From: an uncultured Bacilli bacterium
Lineage (GTDB): Bacteria > Bacillota_I > Bacilli_A > RF39 > UBA660
Length of the DNA: 12,283 bases
NCBI GenBank assembly: GCA_934102055.1
Contig: CAKOSE010000027.1
Location: forward strand, 1 to 12,283
Direction: 5' to 3'
Both the position numbers and the translations under genes were made by a program. This document shows, one piece after another, positions 1 through 4,610 of the stretch. The notes under the pieces were generated by a model that saw only the letters and a list, made by a program, of their open reading frames with translations, ran no database searches and had not been told where the DNA came from. Each line of letters starts with the position of its first letter. Position 1 is the stretch's first letter.

Positions 1-73
1 CTTTATCTTCTTGAGATAGCCTTATATAGATTCCAACATTGAAATCTATACCAGTTAAGTAAGTATTATACAT
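1..73 (-). CDS. Large serine recombinase, N-terminal fragment (runs off left edge)
   Basis: Only the first 24 codons are in the window, reading leftwards from ATG at 73-71. They end in VGIYIRLSQEDK, which matches the start of the resolvase catalytic domain of large serine recombinases: a beta strand leading to R-L-S, where the Ser is the usual nucleophile position, then an acidic pair. The start is set by a strong SD, AAAAGGAGGA at 78-87. Such enzymes integrate and excise phages, ICEs and SCC-type cassettes by double-strand exchange at short att sites. The start codon lies inside a 52-bp dyad (51-102), and one arm of that dyad recurs at the far side of the cargo (8871-8886), so the protein probably binds there. 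The family call rests on a short stretch but the motif is distinctive; length and subfamily cannot be judged. Confidence 0.82.
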   Translation of the reverse strand, partial: MYNTYLTGIDFNVGIYIRLSQEDK

Positions 74-102
74 TTATTCCTCCTTTTATCTTACTTAATT
101 GG
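51..102. repeat. 52-bp dyad over the recombinase start, attP-like
   Basis: The arms CCAGTTAAGTAAG (51-63) and CTTACTTAATTGG (90-102) are inverted copies matching at 12 of 13 positions, separated by 26 bp and centred at 76/77. This size and spacing resembles the attP sites of large serine integrases. The right arm continues into GGGTATTAAGACG to 113, and the 98-113 block recurs inverted at 8871-8886. The dyad covers the recombinase SD and first codons, so binding there could also repress translation or transcription. Whether it is an att site or an operator is inference. Confidence 0.6.
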
Positions 103-152
103 GTATTAAGACGTGTCCATGATAACATCAAGATTAAGAAAGTGCAAATCAT
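66..152 (-). CDS. Small ORF (28 aa) bridging to the recombinase
   Basis: This short ORF starts at ATG 152-150, overlapping the TGA of the preceding 32-aa ORF (ATGA arrangement), and ends at TAA 68-66, inside the recombinase start region. Its N-terminal half is hydrophobic (ICTFLILML) and the rest is polar. The recombinase SD lies inside its 3' part. The overlaps would allow translational coupling from the 32-aa ORF into the recombinase. I recognise no family. It may be no more than an open frame that keeps ribosomes moving through the leader. It also overlaps the dyad at 51-102. Confidence 0.28.
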   Translation of the reverse strand: MICTFLILMLSWTRLNTQLSKIKGGINV

Positions 153-164
153 TTTGTTTGCACT
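141..164. repeat. Inverted repeat AGTGCAAA / TTTGCACT
   Basis: Perfect 8-bp arms (141-148 and 157-164) flank an 8-nt loop that contains the stop of the 32-aa ORF. On the minus strand only a short interrupted T stretch follows, so it is a poor terminator. It could be an operator or attenuator between the small ORFs and the recombinase. Confidence 0.5.
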
Positions 165-247
165 CCTTCTTCTTTTGATATTTCTTCGATTAAGTATTCT
201 AAAATAAGATCTTTAAATGAAATGTTATTCAAATAGGCTCCTTTCAT
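149..247 (-). CDS. Small acidic protein (32 aa) upstream of the recombinase
   Basis: The ORF begins at ATG 247-245 with a good SD (AGGTGG, 7 nt upstream) and ends at TGA 151-149. The peptide is a likely amphipathic helix with an acidic middle (LEYLIEEISKEE). Its stop lies in the loop of the 141-164 inverted repeat and overlaps the next ATG. Serine-recombinase genes of low-GC Bacillota elements are often preceded by very small ORFs, and recombination directionality factors can be small, but nothing in this sequence assigns a role. I recognise no family. Confidence 0.42.
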   Translation of the reverse strand: MKGAYLNNISFKDLILEYLIEEISKEEGVQTK

Positions 248-308
248 AATTAAACCACCTATTTAAATTTATGTTTTTATTTATTATTTTTGATTTTTTT
301 TCATACAT
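225..308 (-). CDS. Possible small ORF (27 aa), first of the nested series
   Basis: ATG at 308-306 follows a plausible SD (AAAGGAAG, 7 nt away). The Lys/Asn-rich peptide ends at TAA 227-225, overlapping the start of the 32-aa ORF in another frame. It is reported because it completes a chain of overlapping mini-ORFs leading into the recombinase. The composition is what random AT-rich DNA would give, so it may be spurious. Confidence 0.18.
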   Translation of the reverse strand: MYEKKSKIINKNINLNRWFNYERSLFE

Positions 309-330
309 ATATCTACTTCCTTTCTTTTTA

Positions 331-357
331 TATTAGTATTACTAATAATATTATTAG
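331..357. repeat. Two overlapping palindromes in the AT-rich spacer
   Basis: TATTAGTA-T-TACTAATA (331-347) and CTAATAATATTATTAG (342-357) are both perfect palindromes sharing six bases. They lie in the AT-rich gap (309-447) between the small-ORF/recombinase unit and the winged-helix gene, where the recombinase-side promoter should be. They could be an operator for one of the small DNA-binding proteins nearby, or an AT-rich coincidence. I see no gene in 309-447. Confidence 0.4.
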
Positions 358-428
358 AATCATTTATTATATTTAATTTTTATATTATATTTATTATATT
401 ATTATTGAACTATATGTCCTTTGAGTGT

Positions 429-477
429 AAAAAAAACATCTAACCCATTAGAAAAAATCTTCATGTAGATCAGATGT
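429..477 (-). terminator. Possible terminator after the winged-helix gene
   Basis: Reading the minus strand, ACATCT (477-472) pairs with AGATGT (441-436), with a small inner ATCT/AGAT pairing, and is followed directly by eight T (436-429). The outer stem is only six base pairs around a long loop, and it spans the gene's stop codon, so this is a weak candidate. Confidence 0.33.
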
Positions 478-747
478 AAACTTTTCTTCATTAATATAAA
501 TTTTTCTTTGAAATTTATGTTTATATTCCATAATAATGTAATTATTATCTGCTAATTCTTTTAATAGGCATGATATTCTTCTTGGACCTACTCCAAGATA
601 ATTTCCTAAGTATTTATTATCAGCATAACAGTAACCTTCTTTATGAGATAAAAGCATAATTATTCCATATAAAAGTTTGTTACCAAAACATATATTTCTA
701 TCTAAAATTATAAACCATAGTATTTTTACATATTTATCATATTCCAT
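448..747 (-). CDS. Winged-helix DNA-binding protein (99 aa)
   Basis: A compact winged helix-turn-helix is visible. Helices cover about residues 20-55, with ADNKYLGNYLGVGPRRISCLL reading as the HTH (first helix around DNKYLGNYL, turn GVGP, recognition helix RRISCLLKELADN). A beta wing follows at about 66-88 (NYIIMEYKHKFQRKIYINE). This resembles the N-terminal HTH of plasmid and phage replication initiators and of small regulators on mobile elements, but there is no replication or catalytic domain. It is the second gene of an operon: its ATG is 3 nt after the TAA of the ribbon-helix-helix gene, and its SD (GGGAGAG) lies inside that gene. The likely role is control of element genes or replication; the target is unknown. 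Confidence 0.75.
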   Translation of the reverse strand: MEYDKYVKILWFIILDRNICFGNKLLYGIIMLLSHKEGYCYADNKYLGNYLGVGPRRISCLLKELADNNYIIMEYKHKFQRKIYINEEKFTSDLHEDFF

Positions 748-750
748 TTA

Positions 751-903
751 TTACTCTCCCTTCGTATTTGTCTTAAGTATTTCTAAGTAGCCTCTTTCTA
801 ATAATTCTGTCATCATTTTAGAAATAGATACTCTATAAAATTTAGACATTAATTTAATTCTATTAAATAAGTCTATTGGTAAATATAATTTAAATATTCT
901 CAA
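751..903 (-). CDS. Ribbon-helix-helix (CopG/Arc-like) regulator, TTG start, 50 aa
   Basis: This gene has a TTG start (903-901), 7 nt after a strong SD (AGGAAGGAG), so it is easily missed. The protein opens with a basic beta strand (RIFKLYLP), then two helices, roughly residues 10-22 and 26-44 (SISKMMTELLERGYLEIL). That is the ribbon-helix-helix layout, in which two strands of a dimer enter the DNA major groove. The length is normal for the family. It precedes the winged-helix gene by 3 nt. Its leader carries the inverted repeat 921-940, whose AGGATGA half recurs four more times upstream, which suggests autoregulation as is usual for CopG-type proteins. Confidence 0.68.
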   Translation of the reverse strand: MRIFKLYLPIDLFNRIKLMSKFYRVSISKMMTELLERGYLEILKTNTKGE

Positions 904-920
904 ACTATCACTCCTTCCTA

Positions 921-940
921 AATAGGATGATTGTCCTATT
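921..940. promoter_or_regulatory. Operator-like inverted repeat upstream of the RHH gene
   Basis: AATAGGA (921-927) and TCCTATT (934-940) are perfect inverted arms 6 nt apart, placed just upstream of the SD of the RHH gene. The AGGATGA at 924-930 is one of five copies between 924 and 1171. The position fits an autorepression site; binding by the RHH protein is inferred. Confidence 0.48.
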
Positions 941-989
941 ATTTTTACTGTTTTTGATTAGAGCAGGATAAGAAGATAACACCACAAAC

Positions 990-1014
990 AAAAAAACTCC
1001 TTATAATATAAGGA
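990..1014 (-). terminator. Rho-independent terminator ending the short unit
   Basis: TCCTTATA (998-1005) and TATAAGGA (1007-1014) form a perfect 8-bp stem. On the minus strand it is followed after one G by seven T (996-990). It would end transcripts from the promoter at 1248-1275 and any read-through from the helicase operon before the RHH gene. The palindrome centre also contains TATAAT on the plus strand, but with no matching -35. Confidence 0.6.
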
Positions 1015-1034
1015 ATTGCTATGGTGCTATTCTT

Positions 1035-1052
1035 ATTTCGTACTTACGAAAT
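1035..1052. repeat. Perfect 18-bp palindrome ATTTCGTA-CT-TACGAAAT
   Basis: The 8-bp arms 1035-1042 and 1045-1052 surround CT. GTACTTA within it recurs at 1070-1076. It lies in the untranslated 3' part of the short minus-strand unit, so it could be an RNA stem or a protein-binding site. Confidence 0.5.
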
Positions 1053-1085
1053 TCATCCTACTTTGTAGGTACTTATAAAGGATGA
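1053..1085. repeat. Nested inverted repeats containing AGGATGA copies
   Basis: The outer arms are TCATCC (1053-1058) and GGATGA (1080-1085). Inside is a CCTAC-TTT-GTAGG hairpin (1057-1069) sharing two bases with the left arm, so the two pairings compete. Two of the five AGGATGA copies are here. In RNA this would be a switchable stem; as DNA it could be paired binding sites. Together with 1035-1052, this structure occupies the stretch between the 15-aa ORF and the terminator. Confidence 0.4.
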
Positions 1086-1114
1086 TTTATTAATATCTCC
1101 TTTATTTCTAATAA

Positions 1115-1143
1115 TTGTTATTTTTGTTAATTCATCCTATTAT
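1115..1143 (+). promoter_or_regulatory. Possible antisense promoter
   Basis: TTGTTA (1115-1120), a 17-nt spacer and TATTAT (1138-1143) on the plus strand. RNA starting near 1150 would run antisense across the 15-aa ORF, its SD and its leader hairpin, towards the T-rich tract at 1281-1330. In DNA this AT-rich the match is suggestive only. Confidence 0.25.
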
Positions 1144-1179
1144 TATAAAAATTAAAAAATTAATAGGATGATAAAGCAT
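1132..1179 (-). CDS. 15-aa hydrophobic peptide with very strong SD
   Basis: ATG at 1179-1177 follows AAGGAGGTGG, among the best SD sites in the window. The peptide is MLYHPINFLIFIIIG, almost entirely hydrophobic after the first five residues, ending at TGA 1134-1132. The ORF is bracketed by perfect 11-bp inverted arms TCATCCTATTA (1132-1142) and TAATAGGATGA (1161-1171). It has its own promoter (1248-1275), leader hairpin (1197-1242) and downstream terminator (990-1014). It could be a leader peptide or a very small type I toxin-like membrane peptide; it is shorter than known toxins of that kind. No family is recognised. Confidence 0.38.
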   Translation of the reverse strand: MLYHPINFLIFIIIG

Positions 1180-1196
1180 AATGACCACCTCCTTAA

Positions 1197-1242
1197 AAAA
1201 TAGCACAAAAAAAGGAAGACAAATGTTCTCCATTGCTATTTT
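1197..1242 (-). promoter_or_regulatory. Leader hairpin with terminator-like U run before the 15-aa ORF
   Basis: On the minus strand AAAATAGCA (1242-1234) pairs over 9 bp with TGCTATTTT (1205-1197). An inner imperfect stem, GGAGAAC/GTCTTCC, closes on ATTT. T6 follows the stem immediately, before the SD. The transcript from the promoter at 1248-1275 would begin with this structure, which could act as an attenuator or stabilise the 5' end. Confidence 0.42.
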
Positions 1243-1247
1243 AATAT

Positions 1248-1275
1248 ATTGTAGCACTTGACTTTGATAAGTCAA
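1248..1275 (-). promoter_or_regulatory. Promoter TTGACT-16-TACAAT with palindromic -35
   Basis: On the minus strand the -35 is TTGACT (1275-1270), the spacer is 16 nt and the -10 is TACAAT (1253-1248). The -35 lies within the perfect inverted repeat TTGACTT-TGAT-AAGTCAA (1258-1275), so a dimeric repressor site over the -35 is plausible. Transcription would start near 1242, at the leader hairpin. Confidence 0.55.
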
Positions 1276-1339
1276 TAACTTGCTTTTTTTTGTTTTATTT
1301 TTGTTTTTTTGATATTTTTTAATTTTTTTGTGCCAAAAT

Positions 1340-3211
1340 TTATTTGTTTAAATTGTCTAAAAAGTAATTTTGAAGTTTTTTATCTGTACAATATATATAG
1401 CAACCTTTCATTCCTCTAGTCATCAAAGTTTTATATGTATTTTTGATAATTGCATCAGTTAATCTTTTAGCTTCTTCAATACCTTCTTCTTTAGCTATTT
1501 TTTTAATTCCTTTAATTGACTGATCTGTTTTAGCTCTTTTTGTATAATCAGTAATAATATGACCATCTTCATATCTTATATCATCACCTATTATTACTCC
1601 AACATAATCAAATTCTAATCCTTGACATGTATGAATACATCCAACTTCATTAACAGATTCTTTATCTATAGCCCAAGTACTCGAATTACCTAAATTCCAA
1701 CTCATACCAAAATTATATTCAGGAATAGTTATATCATAAATATCTGTTTTATTTTTTCCTTCACTAATCCAATCCCAACAATAACCAGCAACTAACCTAG
1801 ATTTATTATTGATTTTGTTTTTTTCTACAATTGCTTGTCTCAAATTATTTGGATTATCAAAAACTTTAAAATCATATTTATTATCTAAATCAAAGTTAGC
1901 TGTTTCTCTTATCTCTAAAACATTATCAAGCCAAACAAGATATCCATCTGATCCATCACATCTAAATTGACTCTTTAATTTCATTTTATGAACACCTGCA
2001 TTATAATATCTTGCATATTTTTTTATTTCATCAATTGAACCATTATCTTTTAATGTTACTCGTTGATTTTCATCTATAAAAAATATAGAAAACATACTAG
2101 AATTAATAATTTCTTTAATTTGATTTTCACCTAAATTTGAAAACAAGCCAGACTTTTTATTTAATCTATGAGCTTCATCTACTATTAAAACATCAAATGA
2201 ATTAGGTTCACAATCATAAAAGCTTCCTGACCCTTTAAACAAGTTATTTAGACCACTCATCTTATCTATCTTTAATTTGGCTTTAAAAACTTCTCTAGGA
2301 GCACTATTTTTAGTAACATAAAAACTGTTAAAGCTTCTGTTTAAAAATTGTTTTAATAAATTAATTGCTAAAACTGATTTTCCTGTTCCAGGACCTCCTT
2401 CTACAATTAATACACTTTTTTCGTTATGCAAATGAGCATTAACACCTATTCTTAGTGCTTCTTCAAATATAACTTTTTGATCATCTATCAAAACAAAATC
2501 TTTATTACCTTTTAATACTGATGAAAAAGAGTCTTGTAGCATTTTTGATGGTTTTATTTTACCATTTTCAATGATATATAAACCTTCTTTATCATCGCCT
2601 TCTGTTACAAATTTTTTGATAAAATTTCTTAATTTTTCAAAATCCTTAGATCCAAACATTGGTGCAGCACTTATATAATCTTTATACTGTTCACTATTAA
2701 TAGGATCACTATCAGTAAGATCATAATTATGTAAAAATGCACATGGATGTAATCCAACATTCCTATCATATACCTCTTGATTATAACTATCGATTAAACT
2801 AGCATAACTCCATGCCTGATATGATGGATGTGTAACCTCTCTTAATGCTTTACCAGTTACAGTAGAAACCACACCATCTTTTCCTGGTACAGCATCAGCA
2901 TGTGTCCATTGTTTTAATTCAATTATAATAATAGAATTATTTTTATTTTTATCATAACCTGATAAAAGAAAGTCAATTCTATTAGATGTATGTGGAATAT
3001 TAAACTCAATAGCAACACCAGCATTATCTGGTATATCTTTATCTGCTAATACGCCTCTCATCCTAAGCATTGATTCTCTCCATGAATTAATTTCCGATTC
3101 ACCAGTACTCCTGTGAAAAACTTCTTTAAATCTATTTAAAATTTTATCTGTAATCAAATTTAAGTCAACATCGTTGATAAAACCTGATTTTATTCCTTCA
3201 TATACTAGCAT
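1340..3211 (-). CDS. PD-(D/E)XK nuclease fused to Schlafen-type (DUF2075) helicase
   Basis: This 623-aa protein has two parts. Residues ~60-105 look like a restriction-endonuclease fold: NRIDF with D80, then a strand ending E98-L-K100 (IIIIELKQW). Residues ~240-620 form a superfamily 1-like NTPase of the DUF2075/Schlafen-3 group: Walker A GGPGTGKS (272-279), Walker B VLIVDEAH (341-348), a sensor-like FFIDENQR (377-384), SQFRC (414-418), motif V region HTCQGLEFD (527-535) and a C-terminal TLMTRGMKGCYIYC segment. All motifs look intact, suggesting an ATP-driven nuclease or translocase acting on invading nucleic acid. It is the last gene of the mazG-Ntn-helicase operon, 12 nt after the Ntn stop; its SD AGGAG overlaps that TAG. 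No minus-strand terminator is seen directly after it. Confidence 0.85.
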   Translation of the reverse strand: MLVYEGIKSGFINDVDLNLITDKILNRFKEVFHRSTGESEINSWRESMLRMRGVLADKDIPDNAGVAIEFNIPHTSNRIDFLLSGYDKNKNNSIIIIELKQWTHADAVPGKDGVVSTVTGKALREVTHPSYQAWSYASLIDSYNQEVYDRNVGLHPCAFLHNYDLTDSDPINSEQYKDYISAAPMFGSKDFEKLRNFIKKFVTEGDDKEGLYIIENGKIKPSKMLQDSFSSVLKGNKDFVLIDDQKVIFEEALRIGVNAHLHNEKSVLIVEGGPGTGKSVLAINLLKQFLNRSFNSFYVTKNSAPREVFKAKLKIDKMSGLNNLFKGSGSFYDCEPNSFDVLIVDEAHRLNKKSGLFSNLGENQIKEIINSSMFSIFFIDENQRVTLKDNGSIDEIKKYARYYNAGVHKMKLKSQFRCDGSDGYLVWLDNVLEIRETANFDLDNKYDFKVFDNPNNLRQAIVEKNKINNKSRLVAGYCWDWISEGKNKTDIYDITIPEYNFGMSWNLGNSSTWAIDKESVNEVGCIHTCQGLEFDYVGVIIGDDIRYEDGHIITDYTKRAKTDQSIKGIKKIAKEEGIEEAKRLTDAIIKNTYKTLMTRGMKGCYIYCTDKKLQNYFLDNLNK

Positions 3212-3223
3212 AATACCACACTC

Positions 3224-4120
3224 CTAAACATACATTATAATTGAGTAATCTCCACAATTATGCTTCGTTTCGAAAACATCAACATCACAATATTCAAATT
3301 TTGGCATTCTTAAATGATCATATTTCCCACAAATTATATATGGGCAATATTCTACACCACATCTTAATTGATCAATATATAATATATAATTATTTGAAGA
3401 ATTATAAACATAATATGTATAACCGCCATCAAATACATCATCATATATTTTCAATGATTTTCCAGTCTCAATAACCTTTGACTTTGATATTGAGGTAAAT
3501 AACTTTTCTGGATAAAAAAATTTATTTCCTACACTAGAACATTGAATTAAAATCTCTCCAACAGTATCATCAATATTTAATTTCAGTACTTCTGAAAAAG
3601 ATAATAAATTAATTGATTCAACGTCTAATGGCATTTCTTTTTTTCTTTCACAATCATATATAGTTTTTTTATTCATATCTGCCCCAAATCTGATATATTG
3701 AAATTTTTCAAAACAATCTTTTGATCCAATCCAAGCTGATTCAGTTTCTTCTTTCTTATAATTTTTTATTTGAACAATTTTCATTTCATTTTCTACTGTA
3801 CAGACAATAAAATCAGTTCTATTATTTGTTTTAACATTTATTTCAAGAGTCTTATTACAGATATCCTCATATGATATATTTTTACCATTATCTATATATT
3901 TTAGTAAATCATTATAATCTTCTAGTACTCCAGCAGAACACACACATATATTTTGATTTATAATCACATTTTTTATTATTCCCAAAGATTTTATTTTTCT
4001 ATAAGCTTCAACGCCAATATTTTTTAATAGAAATGATTCATCTTTCGGATCAACTGTAACTTTGTTATCAGCTAATACGTTAATTTTATTTAAATACTTT
4101 CTAGCAAATATAAAACTCAT
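3224..4120 (-). CDS. Proteasome/HslV-like Ntn-hydrolase protein (298 aa), putative
   Basis: No close family is obvious, but the N-terminal 150 residues follow a proteasome-beta/HslV layout. S2 after Met1 could be the exposed nucleophile. The strand FIFARKYLNKINVLADNKVT places D18 exactly 16 residues after S2, like T1 and D17 of proteasomes. A basic stretch YRKIKSL (40-46) may hold the K33 equivalent. ICVCSAGVLEDYNDLL (58-73) resembles the FAG-x-x-x-D-A-x-x-L segment. TDFIVC (102-107) and SAWIGSKDCFEKFQ (128-141) resemble the later strand and AIGSG-x-x-A turn. The remaining ~150 residues, Cys- and Tyr-rich, are unassigned. The gene lies between MazG-like and helicase-nuclease genes with gaps of 9 and 12 nt and has its own SD (AGGAGAG). 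A protease or amidase effector is inference; the fold is argued from motif order only. Confidence 0.55.
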   Translation of the reverse strand: MSFIFARKYLNKINVLADNKVTVDPKDESFLLKNIGVEAYRKIKSLGIIKNVIINQNICVCSAGVLEDYNDLLKYIDNGKNISYEDICNKTLEINVKTNNRTDFIVCTVENEMKIVQIKNYKKEETESAWIGSKDCFEKFQYIRFGADMNKKTIYDCERKKEMPLDVESINLLSFSEVLKLNIDDTVGEILIQCSSVGNKFFYPEKLFTSISKSKVIETGKSLKIYDDVFDGGYTYYVYNSSNNYILYIDQLRCGVEYCPYIICGKYDHLRMPKFEYCDVDVFETKHNCGDYSIIMYV

Positions 4121-4129
4121 AGAACTCTC

Positions 4130-4444
4130 CTATAATTTGTTGTATTTTGTACTAACACCTTTAGCTTTTTCTATAGGGTATTTTTTTGCTGATATCTCCA
4201 TTTTTTCTAATATAATTTGCTTTGGATCGACACCTATTTGTGAACAAAGCAATATGCAATAATTCATTACATCTGCTATCTCATATTTTAATTCATCCTT
4301 ATCATAATTGTTATTCCATTGAAAGCATTCTAATAATTCCCCAGCTTCTATTGAGATTGATTTAGCTAAATTTTCTGGTGTATTAAATTGTAACCAATCT
4401 CTTTCTTCAGCAAATTCTTTAATTTTTTTAGTTAATTCTTCCAT
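4130..4444 (-). CDS. MazG-like nucleotide pyrophosphohydrolase (dCTPase-type, 104 aa)
   Basis: This short all-helical MazG-superfamily enzyme starts with FAEERDWLQFNTPENLAKS, the substrate-pocket signature of the RS21-C6/DCTPP1-like group. The metal-binding E-x-x-E (EAGELLE, residues 33-39) and E-x-x-D (EIADVMNY, from residue 55) follow. Length is normal for single-domain bacterial members. It should cleave a (d)NTP, plausibly dCTP or a modified dCTP, to monophosphate and pyrophosphate. It is first in the operon, with SD AGAGGTG 5 nt before ATG and an extended -10 promoter upstream. In this context it may deplete nucleotides on infection or supply a signal to its partners; the role is inferred. 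Confidence 0.85.
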   Translation of the reverse strand: MEELTKKIKEFAEERDWLQFNTPENLAKSISIEAGELLECFQWNNNYDKDELKYEIADVMNYCILLCSQIGVDPKQIILEKMEISAKKYPIEKAKGVSTKYNKL

Positions 4445-4463
4445 AAAGCACCTCTTCTATTCA

Positions 4464-4492
4464 ATTATACCACGAAAAAGATTATTTTTTTA
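4464..4492 (-). promoter_or_regulatory. Extended -10 promoter of the mazG-Ntn-helicase operon
   Basis: The minus strand reads TGGTATAAT (-10 TATAAT at 4469-4464 with TGn), 19 nt upstream of the mazG ATG. The -35 region (TAAAAA, 4492-4487) is poor, consistent with an extended -10 promoter. The same TGGTAT core occurs in the methyltransferase promoter. Confidence 0.5.
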
Positions 4493-4610
4493 TTTTTGAT
4501 AATAAAACATAAAAATAGGGCTTCATCAACAATGACAGTGTCCTTGCAAAAGTATTTGTACTTTTTTCTCACATAACTAATATATCAAAACTGCTAAAAA
4601 AAGCAATAGT

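Noticed and set aside
448..747. Plasmid replication initiator
   Set aside because: Only the winged-helix part is present; no catalytic or origin-melting domain follows, so a regulator is the safer call.
921..1171. CRISPR array or tandem-repeat reading of the AGGATGA copies
   Set aside because: Copies are only 7-9 bp, occur in both orientations and have irregular spacing; there are no repeat-spacer units and no cas genes.
3241..3474. Plus-strand open frame of 77 codons
   Set aside because: It lies antisense inside the Ntn-like gene, has no SD and has His/Asn/Tyr-rich low-quality composition; it is a shadow of that gene.
4062..4262. Plus-strand open frame of 66 codons
   Set aside because: It is antisense to the mazG/Ntn junction and has no SD; the opposite strand carries recognisable MazG motifs.
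4548..4565. Hairpin AAAAGTA-TTTG-TACTTTT as terminator between fic and mazG
   Set aside because: The stem is almost all A-T and there is no long T run on the minus strand after it, so termination of fic there is doubtful.
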